A program made the position numbers and the translations under genes. This document shows positions 43,111-51,411 of a DNA stretch of 64,000 nt, one piece after another. Origin of the DNA: Saprospiraceae bacterium (GTDB taxonomy: Bacteria > Bacteroidota > Bacteroidia > Chitinophagales > Saprospiraceae). The notes beneath the pieces are model-generated. The model saw only the letters and a program-made list of their open reading frames with translations. It was not told the DNA's origin and made no database searches. Each line of letters begins with the position of its first letter. Within the stretch, counting starts at the first letter, position 1. The stretch spans positions 4,836,001 to 4,900,000 of the forward strand of contig JADJXD010000001.1 of NCBI GenBank assembly GCA_016715985.1. The letters run 5' to 3'.

Positions 43111-44511
43111 ATGAAACATTTTATTTTAATTATTTCATTTTTGTGTTATTCGATTATTCAAAATGCCCAACAGAAAAGCTCTCCAATTCTTATTATATAT
43201 GATGCCAGTGGCTCTATGTGGGGGAAGATGGAAGGAAAAACCAAAAAGCAAATTGCATCAGAAGTGCTAACTGCATGTGTAGATAATTTACCAAAAGACC
43301 AGAATATAGGATTAATTGTATATGGACACCGCAAAATGGATGATTGTAACGACATTGAGTACATGGTAAATCTAACGAATCATTCTAAGGTTAATGTTAC
43401 CAATGTTGTTAAAAAGCTCAACCCAACCGGAAAAACTCCTTTGGCTCGTAGTGCTTCGATGGCGATAAATTCACTGAAGGAAAGTAAAACAAAAGCTACC
43501 ATTATCTTAATAACCGATGGTATAGAGTCTTGTGATGGTGATATTTGCAAAGTCATTAAAGATGCCAAAGCTGATGGTATTGATTTTAAACTACACATTG
43601 TAGGTTTTGGACTTAAAGATGGCGAAAAACAACAATTAAAATGTGCTGCTCAAGCAGGTGATGGCAAATATTATGATGCCGGTGATGCCGGAGGATTAGC
43701 AGAGGTGTTAACTGAGGTAACTACCAAAACAATAGATAAACCCAAAGAAAATTTTTCTTTGTACGCTGTTAAAAACGGCAAACCAGTAGATGCCAGGGTT
43801 AACCCGAGAAATTCGGCTACAAAAAAAGATATTCCAGGTGCCAGAACATACAGAGATACAGCCTGGGTACATCTACCAGCCGGTAAGTACGATATAGAAG
43901 TTTACCCTTTAGAGAATACTGATATCCCGGGAACTACCATTTCTGTTGAAATAAAAGATGGTGAAAACAAACACCGGGATGTAAGTTTTGATGGCGGTAT
44001 CCTGGAAGTTTCTACTACCAATAATGGAGAACGATTGGATGCCATTGTAAAAATGTATGATAAAAACACGGGAAAAGTAGTCTCAAATGCCAGAACTTAT
44101 GGAAGATCAAAACAAATGGAAGTTCCGGCGGGAATTTATAAAGTCTCTTATTCAGCCTTAAATATAGAAGGAATAGATATATATATTGAACTAAGTGATG
44201 TTGAGGTAAAAGCAAACACAACAAATTCAATTTCACATGATTTTAAAAGTGGTATTGCCATGATTGGTGTTAGAACTGCAAATGGTGAACTTATTGATGC
44301 AACAGTTAATTTTCAGGAAAAAAGCACGGAAAAAAATGTTGCAGGAGGTAGAACTTATACTTCGGACAGTAGTAACCCCAAAAAATTTGTTTTAAATCCA
44401 GGAACTTACGAAGTCAAAATCGTGACCGTAGGGAAACATAAAGGAAAAAATGATTCATTTACTATTACCATAGAAGCAGGGAAAACCGCTGAAAAAATAA
44501 TAACTTTTTAA
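43111..44511 (+). CDS. Secreted VWA-domain protein with three C-terminal repeats
   Basis: 466 residues. A signal peptide (MKHFILIISFLCYSIIQNA) is followed by a von Willebrand A domain with an intact MIDAS: DASGSMWG (31-38), the Thr of PTGKTPLAR (105-113) and ITDGIESCDGD (134-144). Three homologous beta modules of about 80 residues follow (about 215-293, 297-378, 383-466). Each holds an NG..DA.V strand, an ARTY or GRTY turn and a P-A/G-G-x-Y-x-V strand, like Ig-like carboxypeptidase-regulatory folds. It probably binds a surface ligand via Mg. It lies 2 bp before a membrane-protein gene, so the two products probably work together. Confidence 0.82.
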   Translation: MKHFILIISFLCYSIIQNAQQKSSPILIIYDASGSMWGKMEGKTKKQIASEVLTACVDNLPKDQNIGLIVYGHRKMDDCNDIEYMVNLTNHSKVNVTNVVKKLNPTGKTPLARSASMAINSLKESKTKATIILITDGIESCDGDICKVIKDAKADGIDFKLHIVGFGLKDGEKQQLKCAAQAGDGKYYDAGDAGGLAEVLTEVTTKTIDKPKENFSLYAVKNGKPVDARVNPRNSATKKDIPGARTYRDTAWVHLPAGKYDIEVYPLENTDIPGTTISVEIKDGENKHRDVSFDGGILEVSTTNNGERLDAIVKMYDKNTGKVVSNARTYGRSKQMEVPAGIYKVSYSALNIEGIDIYIELSDVEVKANTTNSISHDFKSGIAMIGVRTANGELIDATVNFQEKSTEKNVAGGRTYTSDSSNPKKFVLNPGTYEVKIVTVGKHKGKNDSFTITIEAGKTAEKIITF

Positions 44512-44513
44512 AG

Positions 44514-45485
44514 ATGGCGAATCAGATGTTAAAACCTTATAGTTTTCTACTTTATCTTCTGGCATTGCTCACATTCTTTTTTATTGGTATGTCTTACGCA
44601 GGAATCGTGGGAGCCGGTAAAAATCAAGGACTTGCTGGAGGAGCAATTGTGGTGGTATATGGTTTAATCTCTGCTGTGATCGGACTCATTATAGCATTAT
44701 TCATTTCCTATAAGTCTGATAGGAATTTGATTTTCAGAATTAATATTATTTTGTCAGTATTTAGTGTTGGATTTTATGTGTATTATCATATAAAAAATAC
44801 TGAACGCCAAAAAGTAAAAGATCCGGAAAATCAAAAAACTGAGGCACCAAAACAACAAACAACGCCTGTAGGAGAACCTGTAGGTTTAGTGTCCTACCAT
44901 GACATTCAAATTCACGATAACACAACATTTGGCTTGGGTATGTTTTTACCCACTTTATCAGACTTAAAAACATTGTATTTTTATAATAATCCCAATTTTG
45001 ATAAAACGATCATGGATCAATTGCCGGCAGATAGCATTACATTTAAAAGAACCGAAAATGGTGAATTTGATATTGCAACAGCACCACCTTATTTAGTGCC
45101 GGAGCACCTGAAATTGGATTATGGCATCCTGTATTTTAAAGCCATTTCTATCACCGATGAATTCATTGAAATCGAAGTCAACAAATTAAACCATCAAACA
45201 GCTTTCGTAAGTAAATCCAATGGGGATTTAAAGTATTGGCCTGAGTTTTTGTTAATTATACACAGTGTTGAATTCTTAAACCCTGCTACTCAAAATATTT
45301 ATGTAAAACCATTAGATCATGCCGGATTAGTTAAACAATCGTATAGTTTTATGCAGCCATTAAAGATCAACCAAAATTGGATGTATGTATCATTAATAAA
45401 TGATGACTATGAAACCGTCGGCAAAGGATGGATTAAATGGAACGACAATGGAAATCTGATGATAACCTACTCACTCTTAAGTTAG
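44514..45485 (+). CDS. Hypothetical membrane-anchored protein, partner of the VWA protein
   Basis: 323 residues. Two or three hydrophobic helices at the N-terminus (YSFLLYLLALLTFFFIGMSYAG, GGAIVVVYGLISAVIGLIIALFISY, INIILSVFSVGFYVYYHI, about 10-95) are followed by a Lys/Glu/Pro/Gln-rich linker and a soluble beta-rich domain (about 125-323) without recognisable motifs. It starts 2 bp after the VWA stop, so translational coupling is likely. Family not recognised. Confidence 0.6.
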   Translation: MANQMLKPYSFLLYLLALLTFFFIGMSYAGIVGAGKNQGLAGGAIVVVYGLISAVIGLIIALFISYKSDRNLIFRINIILSVFSVGFYVYYHIKNTERQKVKDPENQKTEAPKQQTTPVGEPVGLVSYHDIQIHDNTTFGLGMFLPTLSDLKTLYFYNNPNFDKTIMDQLPADSITFKRTENGEFDIATAPPYLVPEHLKLDYGILYFKAISITDEFIEIEVNKLNHQTAFVSKSNGDLKYWPEFLLIIHSVEFLNPATQNIYVKPLDHAGLVKQSYSFMQPLKINQNWMYVSLINDDYETVGKGWIKWNDNGNLMITYSLLS

Positions 45486-45601
45486 CCCAAATTATTTTCT
45501 TCAAATAAAAGTTGAACCTTTGTCAAATGAAAAGTTGAATTTGTTTAAAATTTTTTGTTGTGAAAATTCAATAAATAAATGAATTAAGAAGCCATGTAAG
45601 C

Positions 45602-45609
45602 TACTTTTG
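45602..45609 (+). promoter_or_regulatory. -7 element (TACTTTTG) of the DUF1801 gene
   Basis: TACTTTTG fits the consensus and lies 34 bp before the ATG. It suggests the DUF1801 gene is transcribed apart from the VWA pair. Confidence 0.45.
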
Positions 45610-45643
45610 TAACTTTATCAATCTTTTCCAAATTACCATTGAT

Positions 45644-46012
45644 ATGACCATTGAACAATTTATTGCAAACTACGATCCAAAAGTGCAGGTGATATGTAAA
45701 GAACTCAGACAGATGACCTTGGATTTATTGCCTGAAATGGAAGAAATCCTGTATGAAGGCTGGAAAAATATTTCTTACGGCACCGGCGAAAGCAGGTCTG
45801 ATAAAGATATGATCATGTACATCGCACCCTTTAAAGATAGTGTGAATCTTGGCTTTTTTCGGGGTGCAAATTTGGCTGATAATAAAAAGCTGTTAAAAGG
45901 AACCGGCAAACTTTTGCGCCATGTAAAATTTAAGTCCATGACAGACTATGAAACGGATGACATTAAATCCCTTATAATCGAAGCTAAAACCGAACGACTT
46001 GTAACAAAATAG
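45644..46012 (+). CDS. DUF1801-domain protein
   Basis: 122 residues. PKVQVICKELRQMTLDLLPEMEEILYEGWKNISYG and the late KGTGKLLRHVKFKSMTDYETDDIKSLI match the DUF1801 (YdhG-like) fold, a small cytoplasmic alpha/beta protein of unknown biochemical role. There is no membrane or signal segment. Confidence 0.85.
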   Translation: MTIEQFIANYDPKVQVICKELRQMTLDLLPEMEEILYEGWKNISYGTGESRSDKDMIMYIAPFKDSVNLGFFRGANLADNKKLLKGTGKLLRHVKFKSMTDYETDDIKSLIIEAKTERLVTK

Positions 46013-46102
46013 CGTGTTGGTTTCTATAATTTTAACGGAGTAAAAGTACTATTTTGCGTCCTGATTGTTAAAATTGCGTCATAAAAACTTAATATAATAG
46101 AT

Positions 46103-46654
46103 ATGTCTGCATTAACCGGAGAATTATACAATCAGTTTCATAGCGAACTGGAAATTTTTATCATTAAAAAAGTAAAAGATAAGGTCGTTGCACAGGATAT
46201 CCTTCACGACGTTTTTATTAAAATTCACCTGCATCTTAATACCGTCAGAGATCACACTAAATTAAATGGCTGGATTTATCAACTGACACGGAACACAATA
46301 AATGATTACTATCGCAAACTTGTGGTGTCAGAAGAAGCAACAGAAATTTCAAATGGAGAAAATGAATCCGACATTAATTCTCAATTTGGATTGGAAAAAT
46401 GTTTGATGCCATTTATTGACAGGCTACCTAAAAAATATAAGGAAGCTTTGATCCTGACTGAGATAAATGGTCTTTCACAAACTCAATTTGCTAAACATCT
46501 GAATATTTCTTATTCAGCTGCCAAGTCAAGAGTACAGCGGGCAAGGATAAAGCTTAAATCAATTTTTACAAATTGTTGTCAAATTCAGGCGGATAGCTAT
46601 GGAAATATATTATCATACCGTCAGATTGATTGCGGCTCTCAAAGATGTGAATGA
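46103..46654 (+). CDS. SigZ-like ECF sigma factor
   Basis: 183 residues. Region 2 is IKKVKDKVVAQDILHDVFIKIHLHLNTV with LNGWIYQLTRNTINDYYRK (about 21-75). Region 4 is LPKKYKEALILTEINGLSQTQFAKHLNISYSAAKSRVQRARIKL (about 112-156). The tail CCQIQADSYGNILSY...CGSQRCE, with four cysteines, is a SigZ-group feature and may sense redox or metal. No anti-sigma gene is adjacent, unlike FecI-type factors. TTGCGTC occurs twice upstream (46053 and 46073 area), which could be an autoregulatory site. Confidence 0.87.
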   Translation: MSALTGELYNQFHSELEIFIIKKVKDKVVAQDILHDVFIKIHLHLNTVRDHTKLNGWIYQLTRNTINDYYRKLVVSEEATEISNGENESDINSQFGLEKCLMPFIDRLPKKYKEALILTEINGLSQTQFAKHLNISYSAAKSRVQRARIKLKSIFTNCCQIQADSYGNILSYRQIDCGSQRCE

Positions 46655-46685
46655 AAAAAGGCAATGCAAACTTAATTACATTGCC
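46654..46685 (-). terminator. Terminator of the haloperoxidase gene
   Basis: A GGCAATG/CATTGCC stem with a T run on the minus strand. It overlaps the stop codon of the convergent sigma gene, so both genes may share it. Confidence 0.65.
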
Positions 46686-46717
46686 TCTGCCTGTATGAAA
46701 AAACTTAATTCTAATTC

Positions 46718-48277
46718 TTAATCAGCTCCGTCAAGGGAGGCTTTTGAAATTGTAAATTCTGCAACTTTTCTGCCCTGCTTCAGCCCTTCTTCCGAGTCAA
46801 ATCTGTAATGAATTCCTCCGTATATTCTGGATTCTGCTGCTTCATTTGCCCACAATTCTACCTGCTTTTTTTCTTCAGGAAAAATAAATGCCAATACTTC
46901 TGATGCAGCAGCAGAAAATGTGCTGTGGCCGGAAGTATATGCCGGGAAATTTGGAGTTCCTAAAATCGTCTTAAATCCCGGAATAGCTTCAATAGGTCTC
47001 GGGTAGTGATAATAATATTTTGTTTCCCAACACACAATACCAGCATCCTGGATTGCCATATTCATGTAAGCCAATACTCTGGCAGATCTGATAGGGTTGT
47101 ATTTGTATTTTACAATAAAGTCAGATGCAAATTTATTCCAATGTCCCGGTGGGGTAGTAGTATTGAATCCATCCGACCACCAATTTGCTATTTTTCTTTG
47201 ATCATTTGTCAGATTTTTTTGAATATCTTTCAATTCATCTGCTGCTTTGTTGAATTCTACTGAACCAATAGCTGGCGGCACAGGAGGTCGCATAGCAGCC
47301 ACATCAGGCACGTTCCATGTTCTGACTTTTCCGAAATTAGGCGTCAGTCCGACAGGTCTTCTCGGAGATTCCTGATTTTCCCATTTCCAGCCAAATCGGA
47401 CAAAAGCTGCATTTTTGATAGAATCAGAAATAGGTCTCGGAGTTTGTGCGGTCCGCATTCCATCTGAACCGGCTCTTTGAAGGAAAATTTTTGCCACACC
47501 TCTACCTAATGAATCACCGGCAATTATATCACTTTCAACATGCAAACCTGACAGTAACAGACAGGCTTTTAATTCGTCAGCTTTGGCTTTCAGATATTCT
47601 TTCTCTAACGGAAACAATGCGGAGAGTATATCTCTGGAAACAGCACCCACTACCGCACCGTCAGATGGATAGGAAGGCAAATCAGAAACCGGTAATGATT
47701 GTTTTATGGTTGCATCAGCTTTATTTAACGCTGGTCTTCCATACTTATATTTGTAGTGCCATGTAGCTATTAATGCATCAAATTGTGCAACACTTAAGTA
47801 TGCATAAGCTCTCGATGAATAGGGTGGGTGGGCAAAAGGAAAATAAGGGAATTTTGCCGGATTGGCCGGATCCGGTAATGTATAAGTACCATCCGGATTA
47901 GGTGGTGGTATCAGATTGTATTTTGCCGCCAGTTCTCTTGCTATCTCATTCCATCGGATGATAGGGTTGTTACCCCAATATTTGACGGCAGTCTCATTTT
48001 CAGAAGTCATAGCAGCAATTGCTGTTTTTGTTGCTGTAATTTCATTTATGTAACTATCAGAAGTTGGCATAGCAGGCGCATCAATGAAAATTTGTTCCGG
48101 ACCATTTAATAAAACAGGTTTCCATGTTCCGGCATCATCATCCGTACCGGAATAATTGTATAGTTCAAATTCAGCATGTCTTAGAAGCTCCTTTTCACAA
48201 CTTTGAATGACCAAAAATGTGATAACACTAAGACAAATCAGAGGGTACTTAATATGGGTGTATTTGGTGATTGACAT
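46718..48277 (-). CDS. Vanadium-dependent haloperoxidase / PAP2-superfamily lipoprotein
   Basis: 519 residues with a lipoprotein signal (LVIQSC). The C-terminal third carries all three PAP2/haloperoxidase motifs: ETKYYYHYPRPIEAIPGF (Lys...Arg-Pro), AYTSGHSTFSAAASEVL (Ser-Gly-His) and SRIYGGIHYRFDSEEG (Ser-Arg...His). These bind vanadate or phosphate. Family members oxidise halides with peroxide or act as membrane phosphatases; sequence alone cannot separate the two, although the length and long N-terminal helical part favour the haloperoxidase group. It is preceded, 10 bp upstream, by an outer-membrane protein gene in the same direction. Confidence 0.9.
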   Translation of the reverse strand: MSITKYTHIKYPLICLSVITFLVIQSCEKELLRHAEFELYNYSGTDDDAGTWKPVLLNGPEQIFIDAPAMPTSDSYINEITATKTAIAAMTSENETAVKYWGNNPIIRWNEIARELAAKYNLIPPPNPDGTYTLPDPANPAKFPYFPFAHPPYSSRAYAYLSVAQFDALIATWHYKYKYGRPALNKADATIKQSLPVSDLPSYPSDGAVVGAVSRDILSALFPLEKEYLKAKADELKACLLLSGLHVESDIIAGDSLGRGVAKIFLQRAGSDGMRTAQTPRPISDSIKNAAFVRFGWKWENQESPRRPVGLTPNFGKVRTWNVPDVAAMRPPVPPAIGSVEFNKAADELKDIQKNLTNDQRKIANWWSDGFNTTTPPGHWNKFASDFIVKYKYNPIRSARVLAYMNMAIQDAGIVCWETKYYYHYPRPIEAIPGFKTILGTPNFPAYTSGHSTFSAAASEVLAFIFPEEKKQVELWANEAAESRIYGGIHYRFDSEEGLKQGRKVAEFTISKASLDGAD

Positions 48278-48287
48278 AAGTTAAATT

Positions 48288-49217
48288 TTAAATTGAAGAT
48301 TTTTTTACATGAAATTGATAAGTTAGGCCGGCTGATATGATTTCTGAATCCCCGACATTACGGCCATCCAGAATCTTGCTATAACCGCCCAATATACTGA
48401 GTCCACTTAAAACCGGAGTGAAATATCTTATTTTGAATCCAGCAATTGTCATGTCCATTTTATTGGTAGGTTGACCTGCATTCTGAGTTCGGATGTCATC
48501 ACCCGATAAAGATGTCTGATTTCCTGCGGTTGCTTCCAATTGTAAGCTACGATTCAGAAGCCATCCACCCAGTGCTATTTCTCCCGTTGTCGCATTCGGG
48601 ACATCCATTGTGGTTGTATAATAGGAACCATCTGCGTAATAATAATCGCGTTCGGCTTCGGTAGTGGTGCGATACAGGTATGCATAACTACCTCTGATGT
48701 AGATGCCTGTGTTATGCTCATATTTCACAATACCTCTGATAGAATACTCCTGAGTACCCAAACCGAGACTAAATGGCATATAGTCCGATAGATAAGAAGA
48801 AGCCGGCAGTCCGAATCCTCCGGTCACAAATGCCGATAATCCGCTGCTTTCTTCTGATGAATCGTAAATTTTATACTTGGCAAAAATGCTGAAGTCCTGG
48901 AGTCCCGAGACACCTCGCATCTGACCGCCTGATGCATCCGTTGATACATAAGGTAAAGAAACGATAAGATTCAGTTTGTCTGTCAGTCCATAAGCCACCA
49001 TGGGTAAGATGGTTTTTCTTGTCAAAGTGCCGATGTTTTGATTTTCTCTGAATTTTGTACCTTCCCAATACATATCCCAGGTATCATGCTGATATATGAT
49101 GGCGATACAGAGCTCATTTTTTTTCATGGTAAGAGCATCTGAAGGGGTTTGGGAATACATAGAATTTAACAGCAACATCGAAATGATTGCGGTTAGAAAT
49201 ACTAAATTGTTTTTCAC
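48288..49217 (-). CDS. Outer-membrane beta-barrel protein (phenol MetA-pathway / transporter-like)
   Basis: 309 residues. The signal peptide (NNLVFLTAIISMLLLNSMYSQ) is followed by alternating strands (LTDKLNLIVSLPYVST, GLQDFSIFAKYKIY, GLSAFVTGGFGLPASS) and a C-terminal FHVKKSSI. It resembles the Phenol_MetA_deg/transporter family of small barrels. The start is GTG. It is the first gene of a two-gene unit with the haloperoxidase-like lipoprotein, so it may be its channel or anchor; this is inferred from gene order. Confidence 0.78.
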   Translation of the reverse strand: MKNNLVFLTAIISMLLLNSMYSQTPSDALTMKKNELCIAIIYQHDTWDMYWEGTKFRENQNIGTLTRKTILPMVAYGLTDKLNLIVSLPYVSTDASGGQMRGVSGLQDFSIFAKYKIYDSSEESSGLSAFVTGGFGLPASSYLSDYMPFSLGLGTQEYSIRGIVKYEHNTGIYIRGSYAYLYRTTTEAERDYYYADGSYYTTTMDVPNATTGEIALGGWLLNRSLQLEATAGNQTSLSGDDIRTQNAGQPTNKMDMTIAGFKIRYFTPVLSGLSILGGYSKILDGRNVGDSEIISAGLTYQFHVKKSSI

Positions 49218-49315
49218 GTTGTTTGAGTTTTGGTGATGTGGAAATCCACTGATTTATTATTGGTGTAAAGAACTAAAACAGTTAAAAAATTGGAAACAAA
49301 AGCAGATTTAAATTG

Positions 49316-49323
49316 TACTTTTG
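49316..49323 (+). promoter_or_regulatory. -7 element (TACTTTTG) of the XRE regulator gene
   Basis: TACTTTTG with a TTG at 49290-49292 gives an acceptable -33/-7 pair. The ATG is 38 bp downstream. Confidence 0.5.
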
Positions 49324-49361
49324 TCATCCTTTTATAACATCGTCACAAAAATACTGAAACA

Positions 49362-49838
49362 ATGGAAAATTCCAATTTATCGGAATATTTTTTTGGAAAT
49401 AATTTAAGGTTTCTTCGGAAATCAAGAAAAATGACACTCTTAGAATTGAGTGATACATTAAAAATCAGCAAAAGCGCTATATCTGACTACGAAACCAGCA
49501 AAACTTTACCGGGTTTGGATGTGGTACAAAAGTTCAGTAACTTTTTTGAAGTGCCGATTGATGATTTATATAATTCCGATATTTCGGAAAAATATATCAA
49601 AAACGGAGGAAAGTTAAAGAGAGAAACTTCTGCAATTGTCAAAAGTGAAAATGCATTAGAGTTTGAAAATGAAAAATATATTTTTAATATAAAACTTCTG
49701 GTACAAAAATTGGAGAGTACTCAGCTTCAGATTCAAATGTTAAAACAGTTGTTGGAAAGTCGGGAGGCTGAAAACAAAACGCTGAAAATAAACATAAAAC
49801 TCTTAGAAGAGCAATTGAAAGATTCAGGTTATTTATAA
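49362..49838 (+). CDS. XRE-family regulator with coiled-coil tail
   Basis: 158 residues. An HTH_3 domain (about 12-68: LRFLRKSRKMTLLELSDTLKIS, KSAISDYETSKTLPGLDVVQKFSNFFEVPIDDLY) is followed by a long helical tail (about 90-155: EFENEKYIFNIKLLVQKLEST, LQIQMLKQLLESREAENKTLKI) predicted to form a coiled coil. It faces, tail to tail and one base apart, a gene for another coiled-coil protein. It could regulate that gene and/or bind its product. Confidence 0.9.
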   Translation: MENSNLSEYFFGNNLRFLRKSRKMTLLELSDTLKISKSAISDYETSKTLPGLDVVQKFSNFFEVPIDDLYNSDISEKYIKNGGKLKRETSAIVKSENALEFENEKYIFNIKLLVQKLESTQLQIQMLKQLLESREAENKTLKINIKLLEEQLKDSGYL

Positions 49839-49839
49839 A

Positions 49840-50250
49840 TTAAGGATTTGTTTCCATGTCATAAATTTTGAGAGTACCGTTGTCAAATTGTTCTTTAGTT
49901 TTAATATAAATCTGTTGAATGACTTGATTTACATCATTTTCATTCGTTTCATTTCCGGCTATTTGATTCATTAAATGTAGTAATTTTGACTGTGTTTTTA
50001 AAATTACAGCTAATGTTACCTGGTTTTCGACAATCTGTTTCTGATTTCGGATGATATTGATTTGATTATTTACAATAACGTCCTGATTTCGGATGATTAG
50101 ACTTTGGTTTTGTACCACCAGGTCCTGATTTTCAACTCTGTTCTTTTGATTATCAAGCAAAATATTAAAATTTTCATACAGACTGTTTTGTATGTTTTTA
50201 ATATATTCCTGTTCTTCCTGCATTTTTTCTATCATTTTCTCCTGATTCAT
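49840..50250 (-). CDS. Heptad NQ-repeat coiled-coil protein
   Basis: 136 residues, with no signal or membrane segment. Residues about 34-77 hold seven successive heptads in which Asn-Gln recurs exactly every seven residues (34, 41, 48, 55, 62, 69, 76), with Ile/Val filling the neighbouring core positions (LVVQNQSLIIRNQDVIVNNQ). A helical C-terminal region follows. This should be a long parallel coiled coil with buried Asn/Gln. Family not recognised. The stop is one base from the stop of the XRE regulator gene. Confidence 0.75.
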   Translation of the reverse strand: MNQEKMIEKMQEEQEYIKNIQNSLYENFNILLDNQKNRVENQDLVVQNQSLIIRNQDVIVNNQINIIRNQKQIVENQVTLAVILKTQSKLLHLMNQIAGNETNENDVNQVIQQIYIKTKEQFDNGTLKIYDMETNP

Positions 50251-50327
50251 TCTGATATTGATTTTTGATTTTATATTGTGCTTTCAAAACGTAAAATTAG
50301 TTTATTTCTGTCCAAAATCACAATTCA

Positions 50328-51314
50328 TTGAATTACAAAAGTTATCCTGTTTATTATTGGTTGTATTTATTGATCGTGTTGGGAATCTGGTTTGAATATA
50401 TGATGTCAAATGATTTGTTCTTCATAATGAGCGAAAATATTTCCGTCATGATTACGATGGTATTCGGCTCTTTTGTTGCAGGTTCAAGCCCGGAAGGAAG
50501 TGCATCTATTGCTTATCCTGTTTTTACCTTATATCTGGGAATCTTGCCGGATGTAGCCCGAAATTTTGCTTTTGCCATCCAAAGTATAGGCATGACTGCG
50601 GCTTCCATATATATTCTGAATAAAAAAATCCCGCTGGATTGGAATTATATTAAATACGTCACAATCAGCGGTTTATTTGGCTTGGTACTTGGTACATATT
50701 ATCTTGTTCCTTACGTGCCACCTGTTTATGCAAAACTTATTTTTGTTTCTTTGTGGCTGGCATTCGGGATTATACTTTTTCTGATGAACAGACAAAATGA
50801 TAGATTAATATTGGATAAAATTAATGACTTCAAAAACTCTGATATCATTAATTTATTAGCCTTTGGTTTTGTCGGCGGTTGTATTTCTGCCTTATTTGGC
50901 ACCGGAATTAATATTTTCACATTTTGTTTTTTGGTGATATACTACAAAGTGAATGAAAAAGTTGCAACACCTTCATCGATTATCATTATGACCGTAGAGA
51001 CCATTGCAGGATTTGCACTTCATGCCCTGATTCTGAAAGATATAAGCCCAAAAACATATCATATGTGGCTAAGCTGCATTCCGATTGTCATATTTTTTGC
51101 TCCATTAGGTGCCTATCTGGTACATAGAGTATCCCGAAAGTTTTTTACTAATTTTTTGTATTTTATTTTTTTTATCCAATACGTGGGGGCTATGTTTGTA
51201 ATCAGACCAAATCTGAACATGTCATTATTATCCGGAGGGATAATAATTATTGGATTAGTACTCTTTCATATTATAGGTAAATTGGACAGATATGCTATTG
51301 TAAATAAAGCTTAA
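50328..51314 (+). CDS. Sulfite exporter TauE/SafE family protein
   Basis: 328 residues with about eight or nine membrane helices. The repeated family motifs are present: MVFGSFVAGSSPEGSASIAYPVFTL (about 42-66) and AFGFVGGCISALFGTGINIFTFCFLV (about 183-208). Family members export sulfite, sulfoacetate or other organic anions, or import oxalate; the substrate is unknown. The start is TTG: no in-frame ATG precedes the first helix. Confidence 0.88.
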   Translation: MNYKSYPVYYWLYLLIVLGIWFEYMMSNDLFFIMSENISVMITMVFGSFVAGSSPEGSASIAYPVFTLYLGILPDVARNFAFAIQSIGMTAASIYILNKKIPLDWNYIKYVTISGLFGLVLGTYYLVPYVPPVYAKLIFVSLWLAFGIILFLMNRQNDRLILDKINDFKNSDIINLLAFGFVGGCISALFGTGINIFTFCFLVIYYKVNEKVATPSSIIIMTVETIAGFALHALILKDISPKTYHMWLSCIPIVIFFAPLGAYLVHRVSRKFFTNFLYFIFFIQYVGAMFVIRPNLNMSLLSGGIIIIGLVLFHIIGKLDRYAIVNKA

Positions 51315-51411
51315 TTGTTGTTATTATATTTTCAGCATTCACACTTTATTGTCTATTTTACCATATATTTGTCAGTCTTATTTTAGTTTTTTATCGGATA
51401 CTTCTGTTTGA

